Assembly (NCBI GenBank): GCA_000310025.1
Contig: FN649757.1
Location: 781,319 to 837,922, forward strand
DNA from: Ectocarpus siliculosus
Taxonomy: Eukaryota; Sar; Phaeophyceae; Ectocarpales; Ectocarpaceae
Length of the DNA stretch: 56,604 bases
Direction of reading: 5' to 3'
The notes under the pieces are model-generated. The model was not told the DNA's origin, ran no database searches, and worked only from the letters and a program-made list of their open reading frames with translations. The translations under genes were made by a program, and so were the position numbers. Positions 1-19,953 of this stretch are shown here, in pieces; position 1 is the first letter of the stretch; the number at the start of each line of letters is the position of its first letter.

Positions 1-80
1 TTTAGGGGGGTTTGGGGTTTTTTTTTTTGGGGGAATAAGGTTTTTTGGGGTGGGGCCTGTGGGGGGGGGGGGGGCATCAG
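1..80. other. Low-quality contig end, G/T homopolymer runs
   Basis: Long runs of G and T dominate the first 80 bases, including runs of ten or more T and G. This looks like degraded read quality at a contig end rather than biological sequence. The rest of the stretch up to base 498 holds no recognisable exon. It is read as part of the last visible GAPDH intron, because the donor after exon 7 lies at 498. Confidence 0.6.
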
Positions 81-453
81 GGTTGATTGTTGTGGTGGTG
101 GTTTGCATCCGGGGGAACCGCATCGTTCACATGCTCGTGCCAATGTACCCACCAAACCGGGCATGTTTCCAAGGGACACTGGAACATGCTAGCTTGTATT
201 GTACCACATCAGTCGGTATCAGTGGACGAACCAATCAAATCTCCCCACCCACCCACATCCACCATCCCGTACACCCACACAAAGAGACCGGGCACACGTT
301 CATTCGACAGGAGTTCAACAAAACCACAGCTATGTAGATAGATTGTGGCATACGCAAGAGCTAGGCGCGGAACACCCTCCCGCATTGGACCGTATTGAGG
401 CACACGGCGCCTCGCGTAACGATGGAATCAATCTGGGTGAAATCCACCGGTCA

Positions 454-7558
<7,105 letters not shown>

Positions 7559-10500
7559 ATGGCTTATTCTGGAGGATTCAAGGAGGAAGATGACGACTTG
7601 GACATAGACGGGGAGGAAGAGGGGGGAGAGATCAAGGCCGTAAACGACCACTGCATCCTCTTGATCGACGCTAGACCGAACATGTTCGAGTCCTTGAATG
7701 ACGAGGGAGATGTGAGAATGCTGACTGCTTAGTTAAATTAAAGCGTTTGGTCGTTGCGACAATCTCTTGAAGGGCTTGAACTCACCCCGTTGAGTTCCAA
7801 TATCCTGGGTGAGCGCAGTCGGGGTCTTCCTTCCTACAGTAGCATCTTATGGCGTTTCCTCAACGATAAGCCAAGTCGACTACACGCTTGCACGTTCCTC
7901 AAACAGACACCGGGTTCAGGCCTTGCGCAACCCACAACACATGACGCTGGGTGGTGTCCAGCTTTCGTTTTATTTTGTATAAGTCTTGGACCTGGCAGGG
8001 TAGAGGGGTAGACGCTGTAGCAGCGGCAGTAACGTCTTCCCTGTAGAGTTATGACCAACTCCACGATATATCGATCGACCCGGATGAGGTATTGTTAGGT
8101 TCTACAATAAGGTGGGGAAATGGGGGGGGCTGCCTCAACCATCTTCGCTAACAAGGTTTCAACAACGACTCCCCTCCTCTTTTGCCAACCAGATGGCACA
8201 ACAGCTTGGACACATTAACATTCCGTTTTCATACCGCAGGAAATCTTGCTGGTTTTCCGCACCAGACCGTCATGATTCGCGCTCCAGGAGGGTGGGCGTG
8301 TTGAAGACGTAGATCGTCACCTGTTGGGTGGTGCTGGCGTCTTGAAAGCGGTATCTGTATTCAATTCAGCAAGGCTTTTTTATTTCCTTCGATGCCAGTA
8401 GCTGTTATTCGTTCTCTGGCTGTGGTGTTGCTGCTGGACTGCTGTCGCCAATGCTAATATTGAGCTGCTGCTGCTGCTGCTGCTGCTGCTGCCTCTGCTT
8501 GTGCCTAACCCTACCGCATTTTTAACTGGCAGACACCGTTCCATGCGTCTATGAGAACCGCCGTCCAGCTGATGAAGAGCAAGGTAGTGCAAAGCGACAA
8601 GCACCTCGTGGGAGTCACTTTCTTCGGTACCAAGAAGACGTCCGACATCGAAGTGGGTTCTTTATGTTCGCACGATTGCATGATCCGTGTCTACAAAATG
8701 TCGCACTGAACACCGCAAAAGCTCGACACGCCCTGGTTTATTCTCACGTGCCCCTCTCGCACACCCATTGCTGGCTGACTGCAGCAGTGGAGAGACACTC
8801 AGGCTGGTCATGATTGTAGAGATAGGAGGTACCGTCTCACCTGATTCTCGGTTGCAGGACGTAGTAGAACCGTTTGGAAACGTGTTGGCCGTAGTTTTGA
8901 CCATTTGTTTTTGGCTGTCTTGCCTCCCTGCAGAGCTAAAACGTTTGAGCTTTTGACACCCTAATGCCATCTACCTCAGCCCGAAGTTTTTCAGTTTGCA
9001 TGCACTTGAGTGGACTGAATGTGCTATTTCGGTGGTGTACGTGGTCCTTCCATGCTTCTCATCTGTAGTCCACACCTATTCCAGTCTCTCCCCGTGCGTC
9101 TGGCATGAGTTGGAAACGGCGAGAATACTGTGGCTATCAATGAGCAACTATCCCTAACCCTAAGTTTATAATGACAACACACCCTTTGGTGTGATTCTGG
9201 ATAACTATCGTGCGCTCCTGGCAATCATGCTGAGCTTGTCGCGAGATGATGATGCCCACATAGTGTTGCGTCCGGAGAAAATTCTGTACCTGGCAAACTT
9301 ATTCATCAAGATGGGGTGTACAGGTCGTTGGCCATGCTGCAACCTCGCAGTAGTCGCTCTGTTCTGCTCATCCACCCTCACCTCGCATCCCGGCCATCGT
9401 CGCTGTTGCTGCTGCCGTTGCTGGTTATGCTGGTGATGCTTGTGCTTGTGTCCAGGAGAGCAACGAGAACGTTTTTGTCGTCCTCGACCTAGCGCCGCCG
9501 AGCGCAAAGCGGATCCGCGACCTAGATGTGCGTGGGTTGTTTGATGCAGTCTTCAGTCTTCTCTCAATCTCTTGGGGGCCCCTTTGTGTCGTCAGTGTCC
9601 GCATGCCCACGTAACATCGTTCAAGTGAGACGACAAACGCCACTCTCGCGGTACGACGCGAGCGGGGCTGTACCGAGTTGATGTGGAAGTTCAGGAAGTC
9701 TTGTTTCGTTTACAAAGAGTTGTACTTGTCTGGTGTTCAAAGACATAAACTTGGCTGAAACCTCGCCACCATTTCTCCTTGCCAACCTTCCCTGCGAATG
9801 ACGTTTGCCAGTCATCGTGACATTGCCTCTTCTTCATCGGTCCTACCGTAGCTCCAACTGCTGGACCGTACGGGAGTTATGTACCAATACCGATCATTCC
9901 TTAGTTGAACACCTCCTGTTGATTGTCATTTCGTGTCTGTGACGTCACGCAGGCTCTGGCGAAAGGAGAGGTGAGCTTCGAAAACAAGTACGGGTCGATC
10001 GGTGCAGGCGATCCGTGCCCCTTGAAAAGCGGACTGTGGTCATGCCAGACGGAGTTCAACACCATGTGAGTGTGAGGCGTTTCCACCGCGTGACGTTTCT
10101 CTGCTGCCAGCCTGTTTCGAAGTACTCTGGCAGCGATTTGTCGAAAGTATGGACTTTTGCGTCATGTGGCACAGCAGCACCGCGTGGTATGGGATTGCGG
10201 TGCGCTGTTTGGTCGACGGTGTGAAGTACGGCTATGTAGGTTTTCTCCGGTTCAAAGCTGCTGTTGTTGCACACCCAAGGATGTCTAGATCGCAACATTA
10301 CTCCGCCCTGTTGAGCCTTTATCCCCTTTCGGTGTGTGGCTTGCTTTGGCGCGTGCTTCGATCGCACGGTGTCTTGTTTGGCACGACAGCAAGCAGCCGC
10401 TAGATCACAAGCGCATCTTCCTCTTCACAAACGACGACGACCCGTTGAGGGGAGACGCAGAAGAGACCAAGAAAGTTCACATGATCGCGCAGGTGAATAG

Positions 10501-10883
10501 CCACCCTACAATCAGTCACTCAGTGGTTTTCGACACAGATTGGAGGGGATGCATGTGGTATCGATTGTGGCGGATGTCTCGTATTCTGAGGTATCAACAT
10601 AGAGCGTGTAAGAGTGCATTTTTTCTCTTATTTTGTTGTCAGAGTTTTCGTGTGAGGTCGTAATGTCACAGGGAAGTGGGCCCTTTCTCACGATGAGTTG
10701 ACAACGTTAACTCGAAGATCGATCGTGGTGATGTCGTGTTAGCTGCTGCTTCCTGTTGCGGTAGGAATGTTTTCGCCCTCCACACTAAACTCCACACTAA
10801 AGGCGTTGCGAATAGAGAGGAGAAGAGAAGATCAGAAAGACAAAGGTAGAGGAAAGGAGAAGAAAGGAGAGAGATAGATAGAT

Positions 10884-10918
<35 letters not shown>

Positions 10919-10927
10919 CAGAGAGAC

Positions 10928-11016
<89 letters not shown>

Positions 11017-14000
11017 GAAACACAGGCAGGCAGACAGATAGCGACACGTATTCTATCCTGGCCACTCCCTGGGTTTTGTTTGATCTCCTCCCTCTCCTCT
11101 CCTCTCGTCTTTTCTCAACCTGGAAACAGTGGTTCGCAATCTCACCCGACGCCTTTCTCGCCGCACCACCCGCACGGTGTGGTACAACGTGACGCTGGCC
11201 CCATCATTAGCATCGTTGGCGTCGTTCTCATCATCGATCGCTTGGTCCTTGCCTGCGTTGTTGGGCCTGCCTCTTACAGGATGCAGTGAATGCGTCTATC
11301 GAGATACAGCTGTTCCACATCAAGAGGAAAGGGGCGCCGTTCAACCCAGATACCTTCTACCGTGCGATCGTCACCGGCGATGGGGATGACTACAATGAGC
11401 AGGTGAACAATTGTTGTTGCTGTCTCCATTTACTATTTAAACCGTTCCGTGATCAATACTGTCTATAGTGTCTGTACTGGTCCAGCTGACTCGGAGGCCT
11501 TCCGTGGCCCCAAGCTAGCTACCCCACGGCCTTCCGTTATCGCGCTCTCGGGATGAAAACTTATCATTTTTTTTTTCTGTTTCTCATGTTGTTGTCGTTG
11601 CAGTCCCTTGGCGACGGGGCCGAATCGACGAATGAACTGGTGGACAAGGTTCGCCGCAAGGAGTTCAAGAAGAGAAGGGTAAGTAAGTCAAGGAATCAAG
11701 AAACGTGATGGCTGCACAAGAGCACAGGATCCCATCCAGGCATTAAAACGCTTATCGGACTGAAAAGTGTGGAAATAGGAGCAGTATTTACATGATGCAA
11801 GAGCACCGTGATAGCGATATGCTTGCGTGCAGGGCTCATCCATGACCACGTCCCTTTCGCCAATCGCATCGTGTGTGGTGCTGACCACATGTATCTGTTG
11901 TTGCACGCGTCTTCGTGTGGCTCATCAGCTGGCCCGAATGCCTTTCTACCTTCGAGAGGGGCCAGAGGGGACCGGGGTGTCCTTCGACGTGCAGGTATGG
12001 CCATTCATGGTTGCCATGATCTGTGTTCGACCTGAAGGAGCTCTAGAACGTCGAGTAGGAAACAGGGGTTGAGAGAATTTTATGTTTGCTGAACTGTCAA
12101 GAGAGACGTATGGGTTCCTATGCCGCTTACACTGCTTTAAGCATGTTGCTATGTATCACCTGGAGTTCTCGCCTGCTGCAGAGATAGCTAGCTGCATTCG
12201 TCGTTTTATCATTCTGAATATTAGCTACACCGGACACATCTGTTCCCATTTGGCACTTGTATTGTTTTCCACACACATATGTAGCGCGCCTGTTGTGCCC
12301 AACTGGACGTCGTAGCAGAGTCAGCGTCATGAAACCTCGCAACACCGGAGTATACCTCTTTCTCTCTGCGTCCCCCCCCGTCGTGCTCCCACGTACACAA
12401 GCCCCCCCCCCGGCGCTTTGGTTTGTCTTTTGGCTGTCCATCCCCATCGGCGGCGTGTCGCTGTACTGCGTGCATCGACCAACCAGGTGTTCAACATGGT
12501 CCACCCTGCGAAGAGGCCTACTCCCATCCACCTCGATGCTAGGACGAACAAGCCGGTTCAGATCATCAGCAAGGTCAACGCCCTCCCACGTTCTTAGCGC
12601 TCGCCTTGGACTGTGTACTCGATGTTGTATTGACTTTAAATACCTTGAGCCTAAGCAAAGCTTGCTGTTGGTTGAGGCGCCGGCATGGAACAGCAGTACT
12701 GCAAGAGGCGTAGAGATGGCACCCCTCTAGACGGATTTTCAAAGCTCGATTGCTCCACAACCATGTGGGCGCGGAAATAACCCGACACATCTACGGAAAA
12801 CCCTCGACGAGATGTTTCCATCACCACCATCGGACTATTGGTGTTAGCTCTAGCTCAAGCATGGTTGTGGAGAAAGTCGAGCTTTGAACATCGGTCTAGG
12901 GGATGGTGCCATCTCTCCCCCCGCCTCTTACGGAATACCACGGTACGGTATACGGTACGGTACAGACAATCGCGGTTGTGGAGAAATCGAGCTTTGAACA
13001 TCGGTCTAGGAGAGGATGGTGCCATCTCTCCCTCCACCTCTAACGGTAGTCGTGGTCCCCGTCGTTTGAACACGAAGCGACGCGACTGGCCACCACGCTC
13101 AAAGATCTTTCGAGGTGGGCATCCTGTTTCTTATTTCAGCGTTCGGTGTGATCGGTGCTTCAACTCTTTCTCAATTGCCTAAGGCGGTGAAGAGGTACTG
13201 TAAAACTGGATAGGGTTAGGCAAGGTACTAAATAGAGCGGTCAAAGGCGCGATCAGCACTCCGGATTGTGCTTTTCAAGGAGATCGTCAGTTCTACGCGT
13301 TTACATATAACGCGCAACCGTCATCTCGTTCAGCATATTTTGAGTCTCCTCTCTTAGTCATCTCGTTCAGGGCCTCCTTGCATTTAAACGCTCTTCTTGG
13401 CTTTGTCTCTTTCCATGGATGTTTTGACCCGTTCTGATTGCTGGCTGCTTCTTGCCGCTCTCGTCGGCAGAGGGCGGATGTTGTTGGCATTGGTTTCTTG
13501 GTCAGCATATCGCCCACGTCACACCAAATCAAATGGCGTGACGTCACGTTGAATCACCTTGTCCTTGAGGGCACTCCTCGTCTGTTGCGGACAAAGCCGT
13601 CCCATCGCGTCAAATTTGGTGTTGATCGATGGTGGTCGTGTACTGGTGCGGTTGCCACTGTTCGACGTCGACTGTAGAGACACCCAGGTCTCTGGTCGCA
13701 TGTGCTACGTGGTACAAAGTCGTCACGTACTACCGCCGACCCTCTTTTGTCTAATTGTTTACTTTACCTTGTTCCGTAACCTTGTTGTGTGCTCAACAGG
13801 AAAACGCAGAACGTAACGCTGGGCTGCTCACCTGAACTGCTGTTCTTTTTTGTTGTTGTCCACCTCGCTTTTGTCCATGAACTAAACAATACATACAACA
13901 GTTGATGGACGACAAGACCGGGGCGCAGTTGGACGCCCACGAGGTCCGCACCTACCTAGAATTCGCGGGCGAGAGGGCCTACATCTCGAAAGACGAGATG

Positions 14001-17000
14001 GTGAGTCGTGGTGGCGTTGATTCCGATCTTTCAAAGGGTGGTTGAATTTGGTGCGGGGTGGTTGCAGTACTGCTGTGGTGCGGGGGTGATGTTGGTGAGG
14101 GTGGACGGTGGTGTTTTCGTGTGCCTTGCTATTTTCCGCAGTTTCGCTGTGTGTGTGTGTGTTTTTGTCTTGTCCTGCGGGTGCGTTGCTGTTAATTGAT
14201 CAGCAGCACCCGTTCCCGGCGCTGTGCGGTTTGTTCTGTGTTGGTTATTTCTGCCATGTTTGGTGATGATTTTGAGATGCCTAGTGGGGTTATGTTGTCT
14301 AGCACAGTCGACCACCGCGTTGCGTTACCTGCGGTGGCTTTCGTCGGGTGTTGATTGCCCCATTTCTTTTAGCTGCCCATTTCTATTATCTCACCAACCA
14401 CTTTTGGACGAACAGCGTCTCCACCAGAACAGGAACGTTATTTTGCGCTTGCCTTGTCTGGATAGATCGCTCTTGCGCGCCGATCTTGTGTAGACTGTCA
14501 ACCTTTCTTCTTTTTTTACTACGGACATGTGAAACTTCCGTTTTTGGGTATGCTTAGTGGTTGTGTTAGTAGACGTGCTTAAAGAAGAGATACAATTTAG
14601 TAAAGATTCTTAACTTTTATCTTTCAGTAGAAAGAAGACCTCTTATTTTAGTTTATTTAAGCTTTGTTTTTGCAAGTCGTTAAAATAAAATAATTGATTG
14701 TTGAATAAGAGACGTTGCCGTTCCGCCTGCCTTGGTATATGGTATGCTAACTTGCATGGTGCGTCGTAACCCTCTGACTTCAACCTGACCTGACCTGACC
14801 TGACCTGACCTGACCTGACCGGACCTGACCCTTCGTTACCACCAGGGGACTCTGAAAGGCCTGTACCCCAAGGGACTGACTCTGCTGGGCTTCCGACCAA
14901 ACAATACCCTGCGGCCAGACTTCAACATCCGCAGCCCGTACTTCCTCTACCCAGATGAAGAGAGCACCACGGGGTATGTAAGGCCATGTGTTGAGGTTGT
15001 CGCTGTTGTAGATGTCATTGTTGACGACTGGTATTGTCATGCTGCGACGTGTTTCTCCTTGGGGATGGAAGTACTGCACTCAATCGACAGCGCGTCTCTG
15101 AACGCCTTGCTGTCATTCATGCCGAATTCAGTACTTGAGTCAGCAGCAGACACCGTTGATACGGTGATCTCTCCTTTGTGCCTGTTCGAAACATGCCCGC
15201 CACACGATGGTGGTAACCGCACGTATACTCCATACTAACGCGTACCCCGGCATGTAGTACAGTAACAGTGAGATGGAGCAAAATAGACGTGGCTCGGTGG
15301 GCTCCAAAAGAAAGCGATGTCTAGATCACCAAAATATCAGAGTACCGCTCCTGACCTACTTTTCTACACTCCCACTACATCCGAAATCGTTGTGTATTTT
15401 GGTGTTCCGCGAAGAAACAAGCCAAATTCACCGTCTATCCACAGATACGGGTCTGGGACGTCTGGGACATATTGGCGATGCGTTCATGGTGTTACGTTCA
15501 TAATTTACCGTTATGTTTCCTATCTGTGTTATTGATTTCTTCTACCGTTACGTTTGCGGTTACACGACGCAGCTCTGCGAAGGCGTTCATCGCTCTGCAC
15601 GCCGCCATGGTCGACAAGAGGGTCTACGCCTTGGCAAGGTTCACAAGAGCTGCTGGAGCAGCACCCAGGTGAAAAAAAAGAGAGGGCAACCACGACAGCA
15701 CCCACACGGGCAGATGTCCAGAGACGAGATGGCAAACGCCATGCTTCACTCAGATCGCGCGGTTGTGTTCGTCACTGTAGTCCACATCTTGGCCTGCCTC
15801 ATACTCTTGACCGCTCGGCCGAACGTTGACGTTCGCCGTTCATCACATGCGCTCCACACCACGAGCAGCGTCCAGACGGACAAGGAGACGCCTAGGTCTC
15901 GGCATTTGAACACCTGACGCGAACAGACGTTCCACCTTCACAGAACAGACGCTGTAGTTGTTGTTGTTCGGTGGGTAGCATCACCGTACACGTAGCGCCT
16001 GTCACGGCACCTATGCCATCATTTCGACAACGTGTGGCTAACGAGTGGGTACGGTGGGCTGCGTGAAGTACCGCGCCTCTGGACCGATTTTCAAAGCTTG
16101 ATTATACAACTCCACGACAAAGAGGGTGCTAAAACCACACCATACATATTTGGAAAGCTCTCGAGGAGATGTGTCCTACGCCGCCGGTTTCGGCACTCTG
16201 TCCCTGCTGTTTTCTCTGCCGAGCAATCGGGCTTTAAGAGTTGGTCCAGCGCTTGTGGTGCCTTATGCAACACATGGTAATTACTCACGTGGGATGGACG
16301 TGAAGACATGGAAAGGTTGCAAATGTGGGAGCAAAAAATCGCGCCGTGTTGTTGTTGTTGTTGTCTGCCAACCCCGTGGCCTTGTGCTGGATTCGTGGTT
16401 TGCCTATGGTACAATACAGACCCTGCAGGTGTGTTCGGCAAGATATGGTACCCGTAGTGAGCGAATGAGCCATGTGGCGGAACCAGGTATTCCACAATAT
16501 TGTTGGGGAAAACATTAACAGTCGTTGAATCTTACGACGACGGATCTTTTGACAAATCGTGTACGACGCACGTTGTCGTGCTTGTCGACTCCTACCATGA
16601 GTGGTCCGATGCACTGCTGTGGCATGAATCATGCCATGAGTCATGCGACGAGACATGCTGCGGGTAGGTCTCTTGACTCACCTGTGCCATGGTATGATGT
16701 TCGGATGCACGCATGTACTGGATCGTGGGGTAAAGGATGGTGGCTTTGCGGCCTCAGGAGGAAGTAGTCGAAGACGGCGAACAGCTGCAGCCTGGCGGGT
16801 TCAACACCGTGGTGCTCCCCTTCGCAGACGAAGTTCGGGAAGCGAAAGCACCACAGACCTCCGACGGCGATGTGAAGGCGGAAGGTGGGAAGGACAGTTC
16901 TCCCGAACGTCCAAAGGGCGTGTTTGCGGGTTGTTTGGTAGCGTTCGTTGGTTCCTTCGAGTTCGGCATGTTTCCCGGTTGCCTAGGTCCGTGGTCGGTG

Positions 17001-18089
17001 GTTGAATTCGGTGCTATTATTTGCTGCCTTGCGGCTTGTGGTGGTGGGCGTCAAACAATCTGTTGGACTAGAATGCCATTTGGGAGGTTTCATGCTTTCA
17101 TGCAAATGCGGCCACCGCCAATCTTGGTTGTCGGGAATCTCTCGCGTCTGTGTCTTTTTTTGCTTCCTGCTCAGGCGGCGATTGCTAGTGTCGCCTGCTG
17201 GGCCATCACACATATCGTATCGTATCGCTTGCTGAACTTCAGGTTTTGCCTACTGAGGCCGTGCTACTACGTGCCAAAGACGCCGCCTATCCACACATCC
17301 GGTTTGCTACACTGCGGTACTTATAGTGTACTGTGGTGATACTGTTGTGATACTGTTGTGGTGTGATCCGCTGCGTGGATGGTCGTTGCATGGGCCGCGA
17401 TGAAGCGATGCCATGAGGTATATGGTGACACGCTGTGCTGAGCTGCTGCTTGGTGACTTTTGGCTTGTTGTGCCTTGCTTTCAGTGAACGAGGGCGGAGT
17501 GTCGGCTGCAGAGGGCGTGGTGAAAGCCTTAAAACTCGAAAGCTTCGACTTCCGCAAGTTCGAGAATCCGGTTCTCCAGAGGTATGCACCCGCCGAAATG
17601 CCGCGCGATGTTCCACGTCAGTTGCCAACACTATTGTACGACAACAGCGGGCAAATCAATTCACTGCTGTGCCGTCTGAACACCAGACTCCCCTGAATAA
17701 ATGGGAAGGCGTGATATGTTTTGGCGTATTTCACCGCTATAGGAGACACGAATCGTAATTGCCGAGCCTCGAAGAACAGAAAACAAGATCTTCTTTAGGT
17801 CACGAGGAAGAGGAGACCTTTACGTCACGAGGAGGAGGAGACAGGCCTCATCATGGATTGAATGCAGCTGTGGCGAGCCATTGCATCTCGCAAGTCACTT
17901 TTCTCAAGTCACCGAAAGCCCTCGCAGCGTTGTACTTGGTTCATTTGATATGTGTTCTGCTGCCTTGCGCTTTTGGTTTTTTCAGGCATTATGCCGCGCT
18001 GCAGGCTCTTGCTCTTTCCGAGGAGGAAATCTCATGGGACCCGGAAAAGGACGACAGGACGCGGTCAGTTTACCGATTCTGTTGTTATT

Positions 18090-18147
<58 letters not shown>

Positions 18148-19953
18148 GTTGCTGATTTTGTTGCTGGCGCTTCTGCCAGTGCTGCTGGTAACGATCGTTG
18201 AAGTCAATCAGTGGTAAAAATATTAGTGGTAAAAAAATCTTCGGGTTGTTATTTCGTTCATTCCTGGCGGCGTCGACGATGGCTACACGGCCATGCCACC
18301 AATCATTGCTCCTTTCCCTTCGCTGTCCTTTGAAACAGGGCCTTCTCACGTGTTTGTACCGTTACACCTCGCGCAACCCGTTATTCTGGTTGGTGCGAAC
18401 AACCGCCAATGAACCTTCGCTGATTGTGCTTCAGGTTCGATCCACTATCATCTTGCGGCGGGACCACTAGCCTTGCCTAGCCTAGCCTAGCCGTCGTACG
18501 GTCTGCAGATTTGGTGTGATACGATCCTCTGTCGTCGGAATGCGAGCAGGCCTGACGAGAAGGGATTGGACGCCGCGGGTGGTCCTGTCTTGGAAGAGTT
18601 CAAGGTCTCGTACGGAGGGGACCAAGAAGATGACGTGCCCGCTGCTGGCGCCAAGAGGTCGGCGGGAGGATCGGTGAGGAGATTCAGTAGCTGACGCGTA
18701 ACCGGTTGGCAGCAGTATCGGCATGTTTTTTCGGGTTTCATTGTCTCTTCCTCGTGTTCTCCGACGGCTGGTAACAACTCAAAGAGTTTTTTGTTTGTTG
18801 TTGTTGTTGTTGTTGTTTTCGCAATAGAAAACATTCCGATCGCTTTACCCAGTACCTTCATCTGTCCCTACTATGTACACGTCTAACACATGACGCGGTC
18901 GATTCCCGTGGTCACATGACGAGTAAGAGTGTGTATATTGGTGCTGGTTTGGTGTACTGGCTGCTTTGGTTTCGTTTCTTTTTCCGGGTCGGGAGGGATG
19001 GTACGGTTGCCAATTCAATCGGAACCGCGGGTGTGGTATCGGGTTGTGGATAAAGGAAACGACGCAGGGATAACGGGGGTCATGTCGGCGTAGTGCCTAC
19101 AGAGGTGAACACGGTAGATTGACATGCAGCCTTGGGTTTATATAGAGATTAAGATGGTTCAGAAGGTTGGCCCGTTTGTCTAATCCTTTCGCCTACGACA
19201 GAGTTTGTCACGGGACCCATCAGCGCGTTAGGCTAGTCTATTCCTACAAGATGCACTTCACAGCAGCACTTCGCTCTACGAAATCTAAGGCGGTGGCGCT
19301 AGGAAAGGTCTTTGGTGGTACCCGTTGAGTAGCTGCAGCCCGACGTTGGGCCATAGGCCTCAGACGCGAAACCCGATGCACACAAATAACCCTTGTGACG
19401 ATTCCATCGATGTACTGCACCTCCGTTGATTCCGTGTTCTGTTGTTCTGTTGTGGGCGTTCGTTCTTTTAAGGGGGAAGGCAGTGGTGCGAAGAGGGCCA
19501 AGACGGAGGACGACGCGAGCAAGATCAACTGGCAAGAGGAGCTCGCCAAGGGACAGGTGAAGCGTTTCGATCCCCTTATTATTCACTCCCACTAACTATA
19601 CCTGCGGACGTTTGGCCTGCTCGCCTACAGCAGGAGTGATCGATGTATACGAAGGCCTCCACAGGCGCTACAAGTCTACCCACAACTACCGCCAGCGTAG
19701 CTTTGTACACCTTTTGATGAAGAACGCACATGAACCGCAGTTCCTGACATCACGATCACTCATCCGCGTCTTCTGACCCTTCTTCCTCGCTGCCCTGCCC
19801 TCGCGCATCGGCATTGAACCGCCTTCTACGTAGATCGATCGGTTCACGGTGCCCACTCTCAAGTCGTTCCTCAAGACTCGAGGGATGTCCGCGACAGGGA
19901 AGAAAGGAGATTTGGTTGCCCGCGTCCAGCAGGCTCTACAAACGACAGCATAG
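7559..19953 (+). CDS. XRCC6: Ku70, DNA end-binding subunit of the Ku heterodimer
   Basis: Ku70 pairs with Ku80 to form a ring that loads on broken DNA ends and starts non-homologous end joining. Nineteen exons: 7559-7711, 8047-8088, 8533-8652, 9456-9527, 9953-10065, 10390-10492, 11280-11402, 11604-11678, 11929-11994, 12487-12573, 13902-14000, 14846-14973, 15573-15668, 16736-16884, 17485-17581, 17986-18063, 18550-18673, 19473-19556 and 19834-19953. They sum to 1929 nt with every junction in phase, giving 642 residues (human Ku70: 609). The N-terminus is acidic, then a von Willebrand A-like domain begins at CILLIDARPNMFE (residues 32-44). Other family landmarks are DHKRIFLFTNDDDP, the core-barrel blocks KGLTLLGFRPN and PGGFNTVVLPFAD, and FENPVLQR. 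The last exon encodes the C-terminal SAP domain, FTVPTLKSFLKTRGMSATGK. A KRAK basic stretch just before it could be a nuclear signal. The exon 10 donor (GTCAAC) and exon 14 acceptor are weak. Confidence 0.95.
8464..8492. repeat. (CTG)n microsatellite in Ku70 intron 2
   Basis: About nine uninterrupted CTG triplets lie 40 bases before the exon 3 acceptor. They are followed by a telomere-like CCTAACCCTA at 8504. Confidence 0.9.
10862..11023. repeat. (GA)n / (GACA)n microsatellite in Ku70 intron 6
   Basis: An almost pure purine tract of about 160 bases begins with GATA units, then mixed GACAGA units, a long GA run and finally GACA units. It lies between Ku70 exons 6 and 7. Its reverse complement yields only a (Leu-Ser)n open frame. 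Confidence 0.9.
12705..13046. repeat. Cluster of three copies of a ~65-bp repeat in Ku70 intron 10
   Basis: Two direct copies (about 12861-12933 and 12972-13046) share TCGAGCTTTGAACATCGG, TCTAG and GGTGCCATCTCTCC blocks. An inverted copy lies at about 12705-12768 (GAGATGGCACC, then TCAAAGCTCGATTG). A fourth, diverged copy sits in intron 13 near 16076-16116. A short (TACGG)n run near 12950 separates the two direct copies. Confined to noncoding DNA, this looks like a small non-autonomous element. Confidence 0.65.
14783..14830. repeat. (CTGAC)n pentanucleotide repeat before Ku70 exon 12
   Basis: About nine near-perfect copies of ACCTG run up to 15 bases before the exon 12 acceptor at 14845. Each unit contains CTGAC, which fits the branch-point consensus CTRAY. 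Confidence 0.85.
18088..18147. repeat. (TTG)n microsatellite in Ku70 intron 16
   Basis: Roughly twenty TTG triplets, interrupted once near the start, begin 25 bases after the exon 16 donor at 18064. The tract is T-rich on the sense strand and is noncoding. Confidence 0.9.

Noticed and set aside
10832-11065. Minus-strand frame encoding (Leu-Ser)n
   Set aside because: Pure translation of the (GA)n microsatellite.
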